Assembly: GCA_030697165.1 (NCBI GenBank)
Contig: JAUYQQ010000009.1
Span: 349,082 to 413,081, forward strand
DNA length: 64,000 nucleotides
Source of the DNA: Acidobacteriota bacterium
Lineage (GTDB): Bacteria; Acidobacteriota; Vicinamibacteria; Vicinamibacterales; UBA2999
Direction: 5' to 3'
A program made the translations under genes and the position numbers. Under the pieces are notes generated by a model. It ran no database searches and had not been told where the DNA came from. It saw only the letters and a program-made list of their open reading frames with translations. Below, in pieces: positions 16,052 to 23,995 of the stretch. The stretch's first letter is position 1. Each line of letters opens with the position of its first letter.

Positions 16052-17023
16052 ATGTCAGCACCCCTCCGCATCGCCTTCCTGGGCTGTGGCTTCATCACCC
16101 GGGTGCACAGCCGCAACCTGCGGCGCTTCAGGAGCGAGATCGTCTGCGGCTACGCCAGCCGCGACAAGGCCAAGGCCGCCGAGTTTTGCGGCAAGTTCCG
16201 CGGCAGCGGGAGCTACGGCGACTACGCCGAGGCCATCAACGACCCCAACATCGACGCCGTCGTCATTGCCGTGCCGCCGAGCTTCCACTTGAACCTCACG
16301 CTGCAGGCCCTCGCGGCCGGCAAGCACGTGCTGGTCGAGAAGCCGGCCTTCCCCACCATGGGCGATTACGAGGTAGTGAAGGAAGCGCGAGACCGGGCTG
16401 GCAAGGTGGTGCTGATCGGCGAGAACGATCACTACAAGCCGCTGGCGATCAAACTGCGACAGCTCCTCGCGGACGGCGTGATCGGCGAGATGGTCTTCGG
16501 CCACTTCAGCACCATCGTCAGGCGATTGAAGGCGGCCGACGATTGGCGTAACGACGAGTCGATGGCGGGTGGTGACGCCTTCTTTGAGGAAGGCATCCAC
16601 TGGCTGCACATCGCCGGGAGCCTGGGACCGAAGATCACGAGCATCAGCGGCTTCCAGCCGACGCCGTCGCGCGAGGGACCTGATCGACGCGCCAAGAGCA
16701 TGATGGTGGCCTTCCACTACGACAACGGCGCGGTTGGCTCGCTGTACTACTCGCGCGAGATTCCGTCGTTGCTGAAAGGCTTGCGCCTGTCCAAACTGTT
16801 CGGCCGCAAGGGTGTCATCACGTTTGAATCGAACGGCATCGTCCTGCTCGCGCGCGGCCAGGGATTTCCCCGCATCATCTTCCCCGGCTTCCGCGACATT
16901 CGCGGCTACCAGGCGATGTATCGCGACTTCCGCCAGTCGATCTGCAACGGCACCACACCCGAGATGAGCCTCGAGCGAGCGATGGAAGATCAGCGGCTCA
17001 TGGACCAGATCTACGCGAAGTGA
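16052..17023 (+). CDS. Gfo/Idh/MocA family oxidoreductase
   Basis: 323 residues. The N-terminal Rossmann fold has IAFLGCGFITRVHSRNL (~5-21) and the EKP motif in LVEKPAFPT (~95) that binds the nicotinamide. The second domain has GGDAFFEEGIHWLHIAG with the family's conserved histidine. It likely oxidises or reduces a sugar or inositol derivative. The TGA overlaps the GTG of the following GMC oxidoreductase (GTGA), so the two products probably act in the same pathway. The substrate cannot be read from sequence. Confidence 0.88.
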   Translation: MSAPLRIAFLGCGFITRVHSRNLRRFRSEIVCGYASRDKAKAAEFCGKFRGSGSYGDYAEAINDPNIDAVVIAVPPSFHLNLTLQALAAGKHVLVEKPAFPTMGDYEVVKEARDRAGKVVLIGENDHYKPLAIKLRQLLADGVIGEMVFGHFSTIVRRLKAADDWRNDESMAGGDAFFEEGIHWLHIAGSLGPKITSISGFQPTPSREGPDRRAKSMMVAFHYDNGAVGSLYYSREIPSLLKGLRLSKLFGRKGVITFESNGIVLLARGQGFPRIIFPGFRDIRGYQAMYRDFRQSICNGTTPEMSLERAMEDQRLMDQIYAK

Positions 17024-18513
17024 CGACGACGTTCGACATCGTCATCATTGGCAGTGGCGCCGGCGGCGGCACCATGGCGCGCGAGCTCGCCGACACCGGC
17101 GCAAGGATCCTCGTGCTCGAACGCGGCGGCTTCGTTGCGCAAGAGGAGCAGAACTGGAGCGCCGACTCGGTGTGGCGGCAGTTACGCTACCGCACCTCCG
17201 AAACGTGGCTCGACGAGAGCGGCACGCCGTTCCGGCCGTACACGCATTACTGCGTCGGCGGGAACACCAAGTTCTGGGGCACGGTGATGTATCGCCTGCG
17301 GCCGGAAGACTTCGGCGAGGTCCAGCACGTCGATGGCGTTTCGCCGGCGTGGCCGATCGACTACGCGACGCTGGCGCCGTACTACGAACGCGCGGAGCAA
17401 CTGTACGGTGTGCACGGCGAAGCGGGCGCGGATCCCACTGAGGGGCCGCGCGGGCCCTATCCGCATCCGCCGGTTCCACACGCGCGGATGGTCGGCGAAA
17501 TCGTCGATCGGCTGAAGCTGCAGGGACTGCACCCGTCGGCGCTGCCGCTCGGGCTGCAGCCAAACTGCATTCTCTGCAACACGTGCAACTCGTTCCCGTG
17601 CAAGATTCACGCAAAGAGCGACGCCGAGGTGTGTGGCATCAGCCCGGCGATCAAGCAGTCGAACGTCACGCTGTGGACCACCGCCCTGGCCCGCCGGTTG
17701 ATTACCGACGCGACCGGCAAGCGGGTTGAGGCGGTGGAGGTCGAGCGAGCCGGGGAAACGATCCGGGTATCGGCGCCGCTCGTGATCGTCTCGTGCGGCG
17801 CGGTGAACTCGGCCGCGCTGCTGCTGCGGTCGGCCAACGACAAACATCCCGGAGGCCTGGCCAACTCGTCGGGTCTGGTCGGCAAGCGCTACATGGCGCA
17901 CCTGGCGACCATGATGCAGGGGTTTCATCCCTTCCGGGTGAACGACACCGTCTTCCAGAAGACCGTTGCGATCAACGACTTCTACTTCAAGGGACCGAAC
18001 CGCCCCTTTCCGCTAGGCCAGATCCAGTCGCAGGGCCGAACGCACGGCGTGATGGCGCAGACCGTGGTACGCCAGGTCCCGGTGTGGGCCTACGACATGT
18101 GGGTGGCCCGGGGCGTGGACTGGCTGGCGATGACCGAAGATCTGCCCCGCGCCGAGAACCGGGTGACGCTGGCGCCGGACGGAACGATCCGGCTGCACTA
18201 CCGGCCCAACAACCTGCGCGCCCATGAGCAGTTGGTGCGCGAAACCAAGCGGATGCTACGCAGGCTTGGCGCCTGGATCGTCGTGGCGCACTCGCACAAA
18301 TCCAAGAACACCACCCACCAATGCGGCACGCTGGTGTTCGGCACCGACCCCCGCGAATCGGTGCTCGACACCTATTGCCGCGCCCACGACGTCGAGAACC
18401 TGTTCGTCGTGGACGCGTCGTTCTTCCCGTCATCCGCGGCGGTCAATCCGGGGCTGACGATCGTGGCGCAGGCATTGCGCTCGGCCGAACACATCCGCGC
18501 GTCCCATCTTTAG
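17020..18513 (+). CDS. GMC family FAD-dependent oxidoreductase
   Basis: 497 residues, GTG start coupled to the upstream Gfo/Idh gene. FAD-binding IVIIGSGAGGGTMARELAD is at the N-terminus. The C-terminal GMC segment has THQCGTLVFG and FVVDASFFPSSAAVNPGLT, with the histidine/asparagine pair expected of the active site. Cysteines in NCILCNTCNSFPC near residue 185 are a notable cluster that may bind metal. GMC enzymes paired with Gfo/Idh proteins often belong to sugar 3-keto oxidation, but the small subunit usual for membrane gluconate-type dehydrogenases is not adjacent. Confidence 0.88.
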   Translation: MTTTFDIVIIGSGAGGGTMARELADTGARILVLERGGFVAQEEQNWSADSVWRQLRYRTSETWLDESGTPFRPYTHYCVGGNTKFWGTVMYRLRPEDFGEVQHVDGVSPAWPIDYATLAPYYERAEQLYGVHGEAGADPTEGPRGPYPHPPVPHARMVGEIVDRLKLQGLHPSALPLGLQPNCILCNTCNSFPCKIHAKSDAEVCGISPAIKQSNVTLWTTALARRLITDATGKRVEAVEVERAGETIRVSAPLVIVSCGAVNSAALLLRSANDKHPGGLANSSGLVGKRYMAHLATMMQGFHPFRVNDTVFQKTVAINDFYFKGPNRPFPLGQIQSQGRTHGVMAQTVVRQVPVWAYDMWVARGVDWLAMTEDLPRAENRVTLAPDGTIRLHYRPNNLRAHEQLVRETKRMLRRLGAWIVVAHSHKSKNTTHQCGTLVFGTDPRESVLDTYCRAHDVENLFVVDASFFPSSAAVNPGLTIVAQALRSAEHIRASHL

Positions 18514-18558
18514 AGCAACGCCCCACCTTAGCCAGTCCCGAGTTTGACTGAATCGAAT

Positions 18559-18575
18559 CGACGATGGCATCGTCG
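18559..18575. promoter_or_regulatory. CGACGATG-G-CATCGTCG palindrome upstream of DUF4160 gene
   Basis: A 17-bp near-perfect inverted repeat, 25 bp before the ATG at 18600. Its position suits an operator for autoregulation of the following gene pair, which is an inference. Confidence 0.35.
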
Positions 18576-18599
18576 TCAGCATGTTCTGCCTGAGCCGTC

Positions 18600-18857
18600 A
18601 TGCCTGAAATCTCCCGCTTTCTCGGCATCGTGATCGGCATGTTCTACCGCGAGCATGGTCGCGCCCATTTCCATGCCGTCTATGGCGATTTCGAGGCCTC
18701 CATTGAAGTCGTCCCCGTGGTTGTTCACGGCGAGCTGCCGCCGACGGTTCTGCGGCTGGTCCTTGAATGGGCGAGCCTCCACGAGGCAGAATTGCTGGAG
18801 AATTGGCAGCTTGCCCGTGGAGGGCAGCCGCTCAAGAAGATCAAGCCGTTGGAGTAA
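18600..18857 (+). CDS. DUF4160 protein (possible toxin-like partner)
   Basis: 85 residues with the family pattern MPEISRFLGIVIGMFYREH and AHFHAVYGDFEASIEV. DUF4160 proteins are usually encoded next to a DUF2442 gene and have been proposed as type II toxin-antitoxin-like modules, but activity is unproven as far as I know. The stop is six bases before the DUF2442 ATG, with a GGAG Shine-Dalgarno inside its last codons. Confidence 0.85.
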   Translation: MPEISRFLGIVIGMFYREHGRAHFHAVYGDFEASIEVVPVVVHGELPPTVLRLVLEWASLHEAELLENWQLARGGQPLKKIKPLE

Positions 18858-18862
18858 ACGAG

Positions 18863-19108
18863 ATGAACTATCACATCGTTGAAGCGCGGCATGTTCGGGC
18901 GCACACACTGTGGCTAAGGTTTCGGGATGGGACGGCTGGCGAGATTGATTTGGCTCCTGAGCTGCTCGGGCCAGTTATGGAGCCGCTCAAGGACGTCGCG
19001 TTCTTCGCTACCTTCGCGATTCATCCCGAGTTTCACACGCTGACCTGGTCGAACGGAGCAGACTTCGCGCCCGAGTTCCTGCACGACAACGTCCAGGTGG
19101 TCGCCTAG
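18863..19108 (+). CDS. DUF2442 protein (possible antitoxin-like partner)
   Basis: 81 residues. The body matches DUF2442: LWLRFRDGTAGEIDLAPELL, then HPEFHTLTWSNGADFAPEFLH. It is tightly linked behind the DUF4160 gene with GGAG 8 nt before ATG 18863. This pairing is common in bacteria. In such predicted modules DUF2442 is the likely DNA-binding or antitoxin part, but this is a family-level expectation only. Confidence 0.85.
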   Translation: MNYHIVEARHVRAHTLWLRFRDGTAGEIDLAPELLGPVMEPLKDVAFFATFAIHPEFHTLTWSNGADFAPEFLHDNVQVVA

Positions 19109-19121
19109 TCACTGCGCTGAC

Positions 19122-19136
19122 GCCGGCGAAGCCGGC
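19122..19136. repeat. short palindrome GCCGGCGAAGCCGGC
   Basis: Sits between the convergent DUF2442 and GAF-regulator genes. It resembles the arms of the REP family and could act as a weak bidirectional terminator. Confidence 0.45.
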
Positions 19137-19179
19137 ATGAATCCGGCGACCACGCTCGCGACCAGGGTGTTGCGCATGT

Positions 19180-20559
19180 TCAGTCCCTTTCGATCAGTTC
19201 CAGATCGCCGCCGACTTCGAGCGCGAAGCGGCCGCGGCCCCTCGGTACCAGGCGAATGTCGCCCGCCTTCTCATCAAGCCGCCGGCGCAACAGCAGCAGT
19301 CGCGTCTCGAGGTTGTCCTTGAAGGCCGGCAGGCCCAGCGACTTGTCGAGGCGCAGTTCGCGGTTGGTGAACTCGGCCCGGCCTTCCTGCCGGTGCGCCT
19401 GCAACAGCTTCCAGAGAATGCGCGCCGGCAGGCTGCGGATCAGGTACTCGCCGTCGAGCATCACGACTTCCTCGCCGCGATAGTAGGTGAGCTCGCGCCG
19501 GGACGCACTAGCGGGCCGGCTAAAGCCGGCCCCTGCTCTGCCGACGTCGTCCCGATCATCGTCTTCGTCCTGTTGCAGCTGCATGTTCTGGATCGCCACC
19601 GCCAGGTAGGAACCGAGCAGCTCGATCGCGGTCTTGTCTTCCTCGTGAAAGCGATACGGCGTCTCGCTCTCGATGCACAGCACGCCGACCAGCTCGCCGC
19701 GCACCATCAGCGGCACGCCCAGCTGGCTCGACGGGTTCTCGAGTCCCGGCAGCGGCACACGACGGTCGTCGGAACACCAGCCCTTCTCCTCGGCGCGCCG
19801 CTTGGCCGCGTAGGCGTGCAGCATGCCGCGCAGCAGGCCCGAGATGCGGATCGGCTTCTTGGCTTCAGCGACGAGGCCCATGATGCCCTCGCCGAACTGA
19901 ATCTCGGCGCCGGCGCCGCTCTGCTCGTAGCCGCGGCTGGCGATCATCACGAGCGTGTCGGGCTTCTCGGTCGCCAGCGCGATCATCGAATGGCTGAAGT
20001 TGAAGTGACGCTTCAGCCCGACCACGATCGAGTCCAGCAGGTGCTCCAGGCTGTCGGCGGTGTTGATCTGCATCGACAGGTCCTGCAGCGCCTTCATGGT
20101 GAAGACCGGATCGGGCGGCTTGGCGCGCAGCGGCGGCGCCGAGCGATCGACCTGACCCTCCTCTTCGGGGACCTTCTCGACCGACTCCACCGTGTAGATG
20201 TCGGCGGCGAGCAGCTTGAAAATGCCCTTCATGCCGGTGTACGAGGCAATCGCCTCGATGCGCCAGAACATGCGCTCGAAGATCGGGCCGGAGGTCTCCG
20301 ACCGCTCGAACCGCAGCCGCAGCGCCCACCCCTGCGCGGTGTCGGGATCGGTGACGTGCACCACCGCCTGCGGGTTCTCGGCAATGTTGCGGCGGCTCTT
20401 GTTGAAGAACTGGAACGACAGCGCGACGTGCGTCGGATCCACGTACTCCACCTGGCTCAGGTACGCGGCGTTGGGCGTGCCGTCCTTCGCGCACGTGTAG
20501 AGCAGCGCCGGGACAATCCCCTGGAAGCATGACGCGAGCTTCTCCAGTCCCAGGCTCAT
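19180..20559 (-). CDS. flavin split-barrel - GAF - winged-helix regulator
   Basis: 459 residues from ATG 20559, which overlaps the stop of the upstream gene (ATGA). Residues ~1-135 look like a pyridoxamine-phosphate-oxidase/FMN split barrel (LLYTCAKDGTPNAAYLSQVE, HVALSFQFFNKSRRNIAENP). Residues ~165-320 are a GAF domain (SLEHLLDSIVVGLKRHFNFS, SSQLGVPLMVRGELVGVLCI). Residues ~360-455 resemble an OmpR/PhoB-type winged helix (ILWKLLQAHRQEGRAEFTNREL, split by function, ending IRLVPRGRGRFAL). It would be a one-component sensor without a receiver domain. A REP palindrome encodes part of the GAF-winged-helix linker (DDVGRAGAGFSRPASAS). The DNA-binding assignment is moderate. Confidence 0.7.
   Translation of the reverse strand: MSLGLEKLASCFQGIVPALLYTCAKDGTPNAAYLSQVEYVDPTHVALSFQFFNKSRRNIAENPQAVVHVTDPDTAQGWALRLRFERSETSGPIFERMFWRIEAIASYTGMKGIFKLLAADIYTVESVEKVPEEEGQVDRSAPPLRAKPPDPVFTMKALQDLSMQINTADSLEHLLDSIVVGLKRHFNFSHSMIALATEKPDTLVMIASRGYEQSGAGAEIQFGEGIMGLVAEAKKPIRISGLLRGMLHAYAAKRRAEEKGWCSDDRRVPLPGLENPSSQLGVPLMVRGELVGVLCIESETPYRFHEEDKTAIELLGSYLAVAIQNMQLQQDEDDDRDDVGRAGAGFSRPASASRRELTYYRGEEVVMLDGEYLIRSLPARILWKLLQAHRQEGRAEFTNRELRLDKSLGLPAFKDNLETRLLLLRRRLDEKAGDIRLVPRGRGRFALEVGGDLELIERD
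19513..19532. repeat. REP palindrome GGGCCGGC-TAAA-GCCGGCCC within regulator gene
   Basis: Perfect 8-bp arms, same TAAA centre as the intergenic copies. It lies in frame in the GAF regulator and encodes its inter-domain linker. Confidence 0.8.
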
Positions 20560-21014
20560 GACAACGCCGCTCCCGCGTCCGGGCCCGGCGTCTGGTTGAA
20601 GAGCGCCGTCACCTTGAGCCGGACCGCGACGCACGGGAAAACCCGCCACGAACTGGTCGCGACGCCGGGCAGGCCAATGCCGTCGAGCTGGCCCAGGAAG
20701 CCGCCCCATTGCACGCGCGCAAAGGCCTCTTCGTCGGGCTTCGCGTCCCAGGAGAACAGCATCAGGCCTTTCACCTGCACCGCCCGCTCGTCGGCCGGTC
20801 GTGACATGGAAACGGCCACCTGTCCGTTGGTCCGCAGGTTCTCGAAGATCTGCGGGGACGCATGCCTCGGCACGAACACCACGACATGCTTGCCATCCGC
20901 TTCCACCTTCACGGCGGTGGCGCGGCAGCCGCATGGTTCGAGCTGCTCGTTGCGGGTTCCCAGGTGGATGCCGAGGCCAGATTGAAGGAATTCGGCCAGA
21001 ATTTCGTCGATCAT
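20556..21014 (-). CDS. pyridoxamine 5'-phosphate oxidase-like (FMN split-barrel) protein
   Basis: 152 residues, ATG start at 21014. The fold is suggested by HLGTRNEQLEPCGCRATAV, VVVFVPRHASPQIFENLR and QVAVSMSRPADERAVQVKG, typical of small flavin- or F420-binding split barrels. The substrate is unknown. It overlaps the regulator gene downstream, whose N-terminus has the same type of fold. The pair may therefore sense the same ligand or redox state. Confidence 0.7.
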   Translation of the reverse strand: MIDEILAEFLQSGLGIHLGTRNEQLEPCGCRATAVKVEADGKHVVVFVPRHASPQIFENLRTNGQVAVSMSRPADERAVQVKGLMLFSWDAKPDEEAFARVQWGGFLGQLDGIGLPGVATSSWRVFPCVAVRLKVTALFNQTPGPDAGAALS

Positions 21015-21142
21015 GGGGCGAAGGCAGTCAGTAAGAAAAACTGAGTATAGCCGGTTAGCATTTTCTTAAGAATTTACTAATGAGGGGTTAGGGTTCGGCC
21101 GCCGTTCTGCTCCGTCCAACCAATCACGGAGACAGAACAATC

Positions 21143-21730
21143 ATGAAAAAGACCGACCTTCTCATAACGGCCATCCTCATTGCCGCCGCCGCCATCCTGA
21201 CCAGCGTGCTCGCCACCGCCACCGTCCGGGCAACCGCCGCCGAACCATCGGCCAGCGCGCCCGGCACGATCGCTCGCGGCAAGTATCTCGTCGACATCAT
21301 GGGCTGCCACGACTGCCACACGCCGTGGAAGATGGGCCCCAAAGGTCCTGAGATGGACATGACGCGCGCGCTCAGCGGCCATCCTGAAGATCTGAAGATG
21401 CCGCCCGCGCCAGTGATCCCGCCAGGGCCGTGGATGGCAACCGCCGCCGCCACCATGACCGCGTGGGCCGGCCCCTGGGGTGTGAGCTACACCATGAACC
21501 TCACGCCCGACAAGGAAACCGGGCTCGGCGACTGGACGCTCGAGCAGTTCGTCGCGACGATGAAGACGGGCAAGGACCGCGGCAAGGGCCGCGCGCTGCT
21601 GCCGCCCATGCCGTACTTCAACCTGGCGAAACTGACCGATGAAGACATCGCGAGCGTGTTCGCGTACTTGCAGTCGCTGCCGCCGATCAAGAACCGTGTG
21701 CCGCAGCCGATTGACCCATCGGAGAGTTGA
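21143..21730 (+). CDS. exported monohaem c-type cytochrome
   Basis: 195 residues. An N-terminal signal/anchor (LLITAILIAAAAILTSVLA) is followed by one haem motif, GCHDCH, near residue 53, and a later PPMPYFNLAKLTDEDIASVF segment that may supply the distal methionine. It is a periplasmic electron carrier. GGAG lies upstream of ATG 21143. It probably forms a unit with the diheme cytochrome that follows 43 bp later. The stop TGA is inside an AAGTTGAAGAGTT repeat. Confidence 0.88.
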   Translation: MKKTDLLITAILIAAAAILTSVLATATVRATAAEPSASAPGTIARGKYLVDIMGCHDCHTPWKMGPKGPEMDMTRALSGHPEDLKMPPAPVIPPGPWMATAAATMTAWAGPWGVSYTMNLTPDKETGLGDWTLEQFVATMKTGKDRGKGRALLPPMPYFNLAKLTDEDIASVFAYLQSLPPIKNRVPQPIDPSES

Positions 21731-21757
21731 AAGTTGAAGAGTTAATAGTTGGTAGTT
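21722..21757. repeat. GAGAGTTGAAAGTTGAAGAGTT repeat (short form)
   Basis: Low-complexity GTTGAA/GTTAAT units between the two cytochrome genes. The complement matches the AACTTTCAACT text at 37,093 and 56,380. It includes the stop codon of the upstream cytochrome. Confidence 0.6.
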
Positions 21758-21773
21758 GTCGAGACACTGGCCA

Positions 21774-22910
21774 ATGAAGGTGAACTGGCTCATCGCAGGC
21801 GCGCTCGTGGCGCTCATGGGAGCAACCGGTCTCTCGAAGATTCCGGAGCAGGCGCAGGCGCCGGTGGCGCCGCGGCTGCTCTCGGAGACCGGTTTGTATG
21901 CGGGCGAAGGCACGCGCGTTCTGGACGTTCGCAACCGCCCCTTCGCTCCGCAGTACCCGCTGTGGAGTGACGGCGCCGGCAAGCGGCGCTGGGTGCGCTT
22001 GCCCGAGGGCACGACCATCGATGTCACGAACGCCGACCGCTGGGACTTTCCGGTCGGCACCAGATTCTGGAAGGAGTTCGATTTTGACGGACATAAAGTG
22101 GAAACGCGGTTCCTGTGGAAAGTAAGCAAGACCAACTGGGTGTTCGCGTCGTACGCGTGGAACGCCGAACAGACGGAGGCGATGCGGGTGCCGGAATCCG
22201 GACAGCCGGATGCGGCACTCATCGCCCCAGGCAAGCGCCACGGCATTCCATCGGTGATGGAATGCCGGGCGTGCCACGATTCGTCGCGCACGGAGATCCT
22301 CGGCTTTAACGCCCTGCAGTTGTCGGACGATCGCGACCCGAACGCGTTGCACGCCGACCCGCTGACGGCCGACATGATCACGTTGCGGACGCTGGTGGAC
22401 GAAAGCCTGATCTCACCCAGGCGCACCCACTTCACGACCAACCCGCCGCGCATCACGGCGGCCACGCCCGAGGCGCGAGCCGCGCTTGGTTACCTCTCGA
22501 CCAACTGCGGCAGCTGCCACAATCGCGAAAGCTCGATCGCCTCGCTCGGTCTACTGCTTAAACACGATCTCGGTGGAGGCAACCCTTCGTTGTCCGCCGA
22601 AGCGCGCAGCGCGAAGGTGGAAGTCCCTCCTGTCACCGAATGCACACCTGCACTCGCAACCACCGTCGGCCGCAGGGGCCACTGGCTGGTGCCCGCCAAC
22701 CCGGACGAGTCGCGCGTGATTAATCCCGGCAAGCCCGAGCTGAGCTCGTTGATCGAGCGGGTCCGCTCGCGCCGCCCGTCATCGCAAATGCCGCCCATCG
22801 GCACCGTCGTCCGGGATCGCGCCGCCGTGGAGCTGCTGACGGCGTGGGTCACGGCCAGCCCGGACGAGTGGGCACGGCTGGCGGCGACGTGCGGACCAGG
22901 CAGGAGCTGA
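21774..22910 (+). CDS. exported diheme c-type cytochrome (SO2930-like, tentative)
   Basis: 378 residues from ATG 21774; a TTG six codons earlier is possible. A signal segment (MKVNWLIAGALVALMGATG) is followed by a beta-rich region (YPLWSDGAGKRRWVRLPEG) and two haem sites, ECRACHDSS (~165) and NCGSCHNRE (~245). The layout resembles the SO2930/HNE_0200 family of exported diheme cytochromes, function unknown. Its closeness to the monohaem cytochrome suggests electron transfer between them. Confidence 0.78.
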   Translation: MKVNWLIAGALVALMGATGLSKIPEQAQAPVAPRLLSETGLYAGEGTRVLDVRNRPFAPQYPLWSDGAGKRRWVRLPEGTTIDVTNADRWDFPVGTRFWKEFDFDGHKVETRFLWKVSKTNWVFASYAWNAEQTEAMRVPESGQPDAALIAPGKRHGIPSVMECRACHDSSRTEILGFNALQLSDDRDPNALHADPLTADMITLRTLVDESLISPRRTHFTTNPPRITAATPEARAALGYLSTNCGSCHNRESSIASLGLLLKHDLGGGNPSLSAEARSAKVEVPPVTECTPALATTVGRRGHWLVPANPDESRVINPGKPELSSLIERVRSRRPSSQMPPIGTVVRDRAAVELLTAWVTASPDEWARLAATCGPGRS

Positions 22911-22925
22911 GCGACAATAGCGCTC

Positions 22926-23465
22926 ATGAGAGCGCGCTCCTTCAGTCACGTCGGGATCACGGTCCGCGACTTCAACACCTTCGTCCGCTTCTACTGGGAT
23001 GTGTTCGGCTGTCCGCTGGTCGGCGTGTCCGACACGCCTTCGGATCGGGTGCGGAGTTTCTTCGGCATCGACGCGCCAACGCCGCGCTGCAAGATTGGCT
23101 GGATCCGGGTGCCGGGTGGAGCTGTACTCGAAATCTTCGAGTTCCAACCGCAGACACCGCTGGTGCAAGGCCCGTGGAACCGCGTCGGCCTTACCCACTT
23201 CAGCCTCAACGTGCGCAACACCCAGAAGTGGTACGACTACCTGGTCAGCAAGGGTGTGGAGTGCGTGTCGAAGCCCGAGAAGTCACCACGCGGCCACACG
23301 TTCTTCTTCGCGAAAGACTGCGACGGCAACCTGATCGAGCTGATGGACCTCGGCTTCATGCACTACGTCCTCGATTGGGGAGGGCCACTGGGCGGCTTCC
23401 TGTTCCGGCGGGGAATGTACAAGAAGTACTACGAGCCAAAGAGTTCACAGGAGACCAAGAGTTAA
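22926..23465 (+). CDS. VOC (glyoxalase/dioxygenase-fold) protein
   Basis: 179 residues with two beta-alpha-beta-beta-beta repeats. Metal ligands can be placed at SHVGITV (His8), LEIFEF (Glu ~77), LTHFSLNV (His ~98) and GNLIELMD (Glu ~142), so a metal site is likely intact. The reaction is unknown: members include glyoxalase I, extradiol dioxygenases and fosfomycin resistance proteins. The C-terminal SSQETKS and TAA come from an imperfect inverted repeat shared with the convergent pqiA-like gene. Confidence 0.85.
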   Translation: MRARSFSHVGITVRDFNTFVRFYWDVFGCPLVGVSDTPSDRVRSFFGIDAPTPRCKIGWIRVPGGAVLEIFEFQPQTPLVQGPWNRVGLTHFSLNVRNTQKWYDYLVSKGVECVSKPEKSPRGHTFFFAKDCDGNLIELMDLGFMHYVLDWGGPLGGFLFRRGMYKKYYEPKSSQETKS

Positions 23466-23508
23466 AGAGTTACTCCTTATCTCTTGATCTCCTGTTAAGA
23501 CTCCTGAT
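23451..23508. terminator. imperfect inverted repeat between convergent VOC and PqiA-like genes
   Basis: CAGGAGACCAAGAG on the left matches CTCTTGATCTCCTG on the right with one mismatch, forming a 14-bp stem. It spans both gene ends and could act as a bidirectional terminator. Confidence 0.5.
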
Positions 23509-23995
23509 CTGGGGGCGGCACCGACAGGAACTGGAACGCCACATTTGAAACCAGGCAGTATCCCGTGAAGTAGTAGAAGCCTGTCCCGATCACCGCATCG
23601 AGATTGTCGATGGCAATCGACGCCATGAAAGCAATGAACACGCCGACCGCGAACACGTCGGCCATCGCCCATTTGCTGATCGAGCGCGTGAACAGGTACA
23701 TCTGGTACCTCGGCCCCGGCGCCTTGATCGTCAGGATCACCGCCAGCATCGCCATCTTGATGAACGGCACGATGATGCTGAACAGGAGAATGAGTCCGGC
23801 GACGAAGTAGTTTCCGGTTTCATTGAGGCTGCGCACCGCCTCGATCACGTTCTGCGTCTGGCGGAAGATCTCGGTGGGCTTGTTGAAGATCGGAATCGAC
23901 GCGACGATGGTCAGGGCCGGCTGGGTCAGGCCGGGAATCAGGAGGACGAGGGACACCAGTGTCAACCCAACCGCCACCTTGTTTCGCATCGTCAT
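23495..23995 (-). CDS. PqiA/LetA-like membrane protein
   Basis: 166 residues with four predicted membrane helices and the conserved PqiA text NETGNYFVAGLILLFSIIVPFIK and SKWAMADVFAVGVFIAFM in part. PqiA/LetA proteins work with MCE proteins in lipid traffic between membranes. This is a single-domain form with no MCE gene adjacent. ATG 23995 follows TAGATT by 6 nt, so the mRNA may be leaderless. Its start overlaps the longest form of the divergent glycosidase gene. Confidence 0.85.
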   Translation of the reverse strand: MTMRNKVAVGLTLVSLVLLIPGLTQPALTIVASIPIFNKPTEIFRQTQNVIEAVRSLNETGNYFVAGLILLFSIIVPFIKMAMLAVILTIKAPGPRYQMYLFTRSISKWAMADVFAVGVFIAFMASIAIDNLDAVIGTGFYYFTGYCLVSNVAFQFLSVPPPDQES

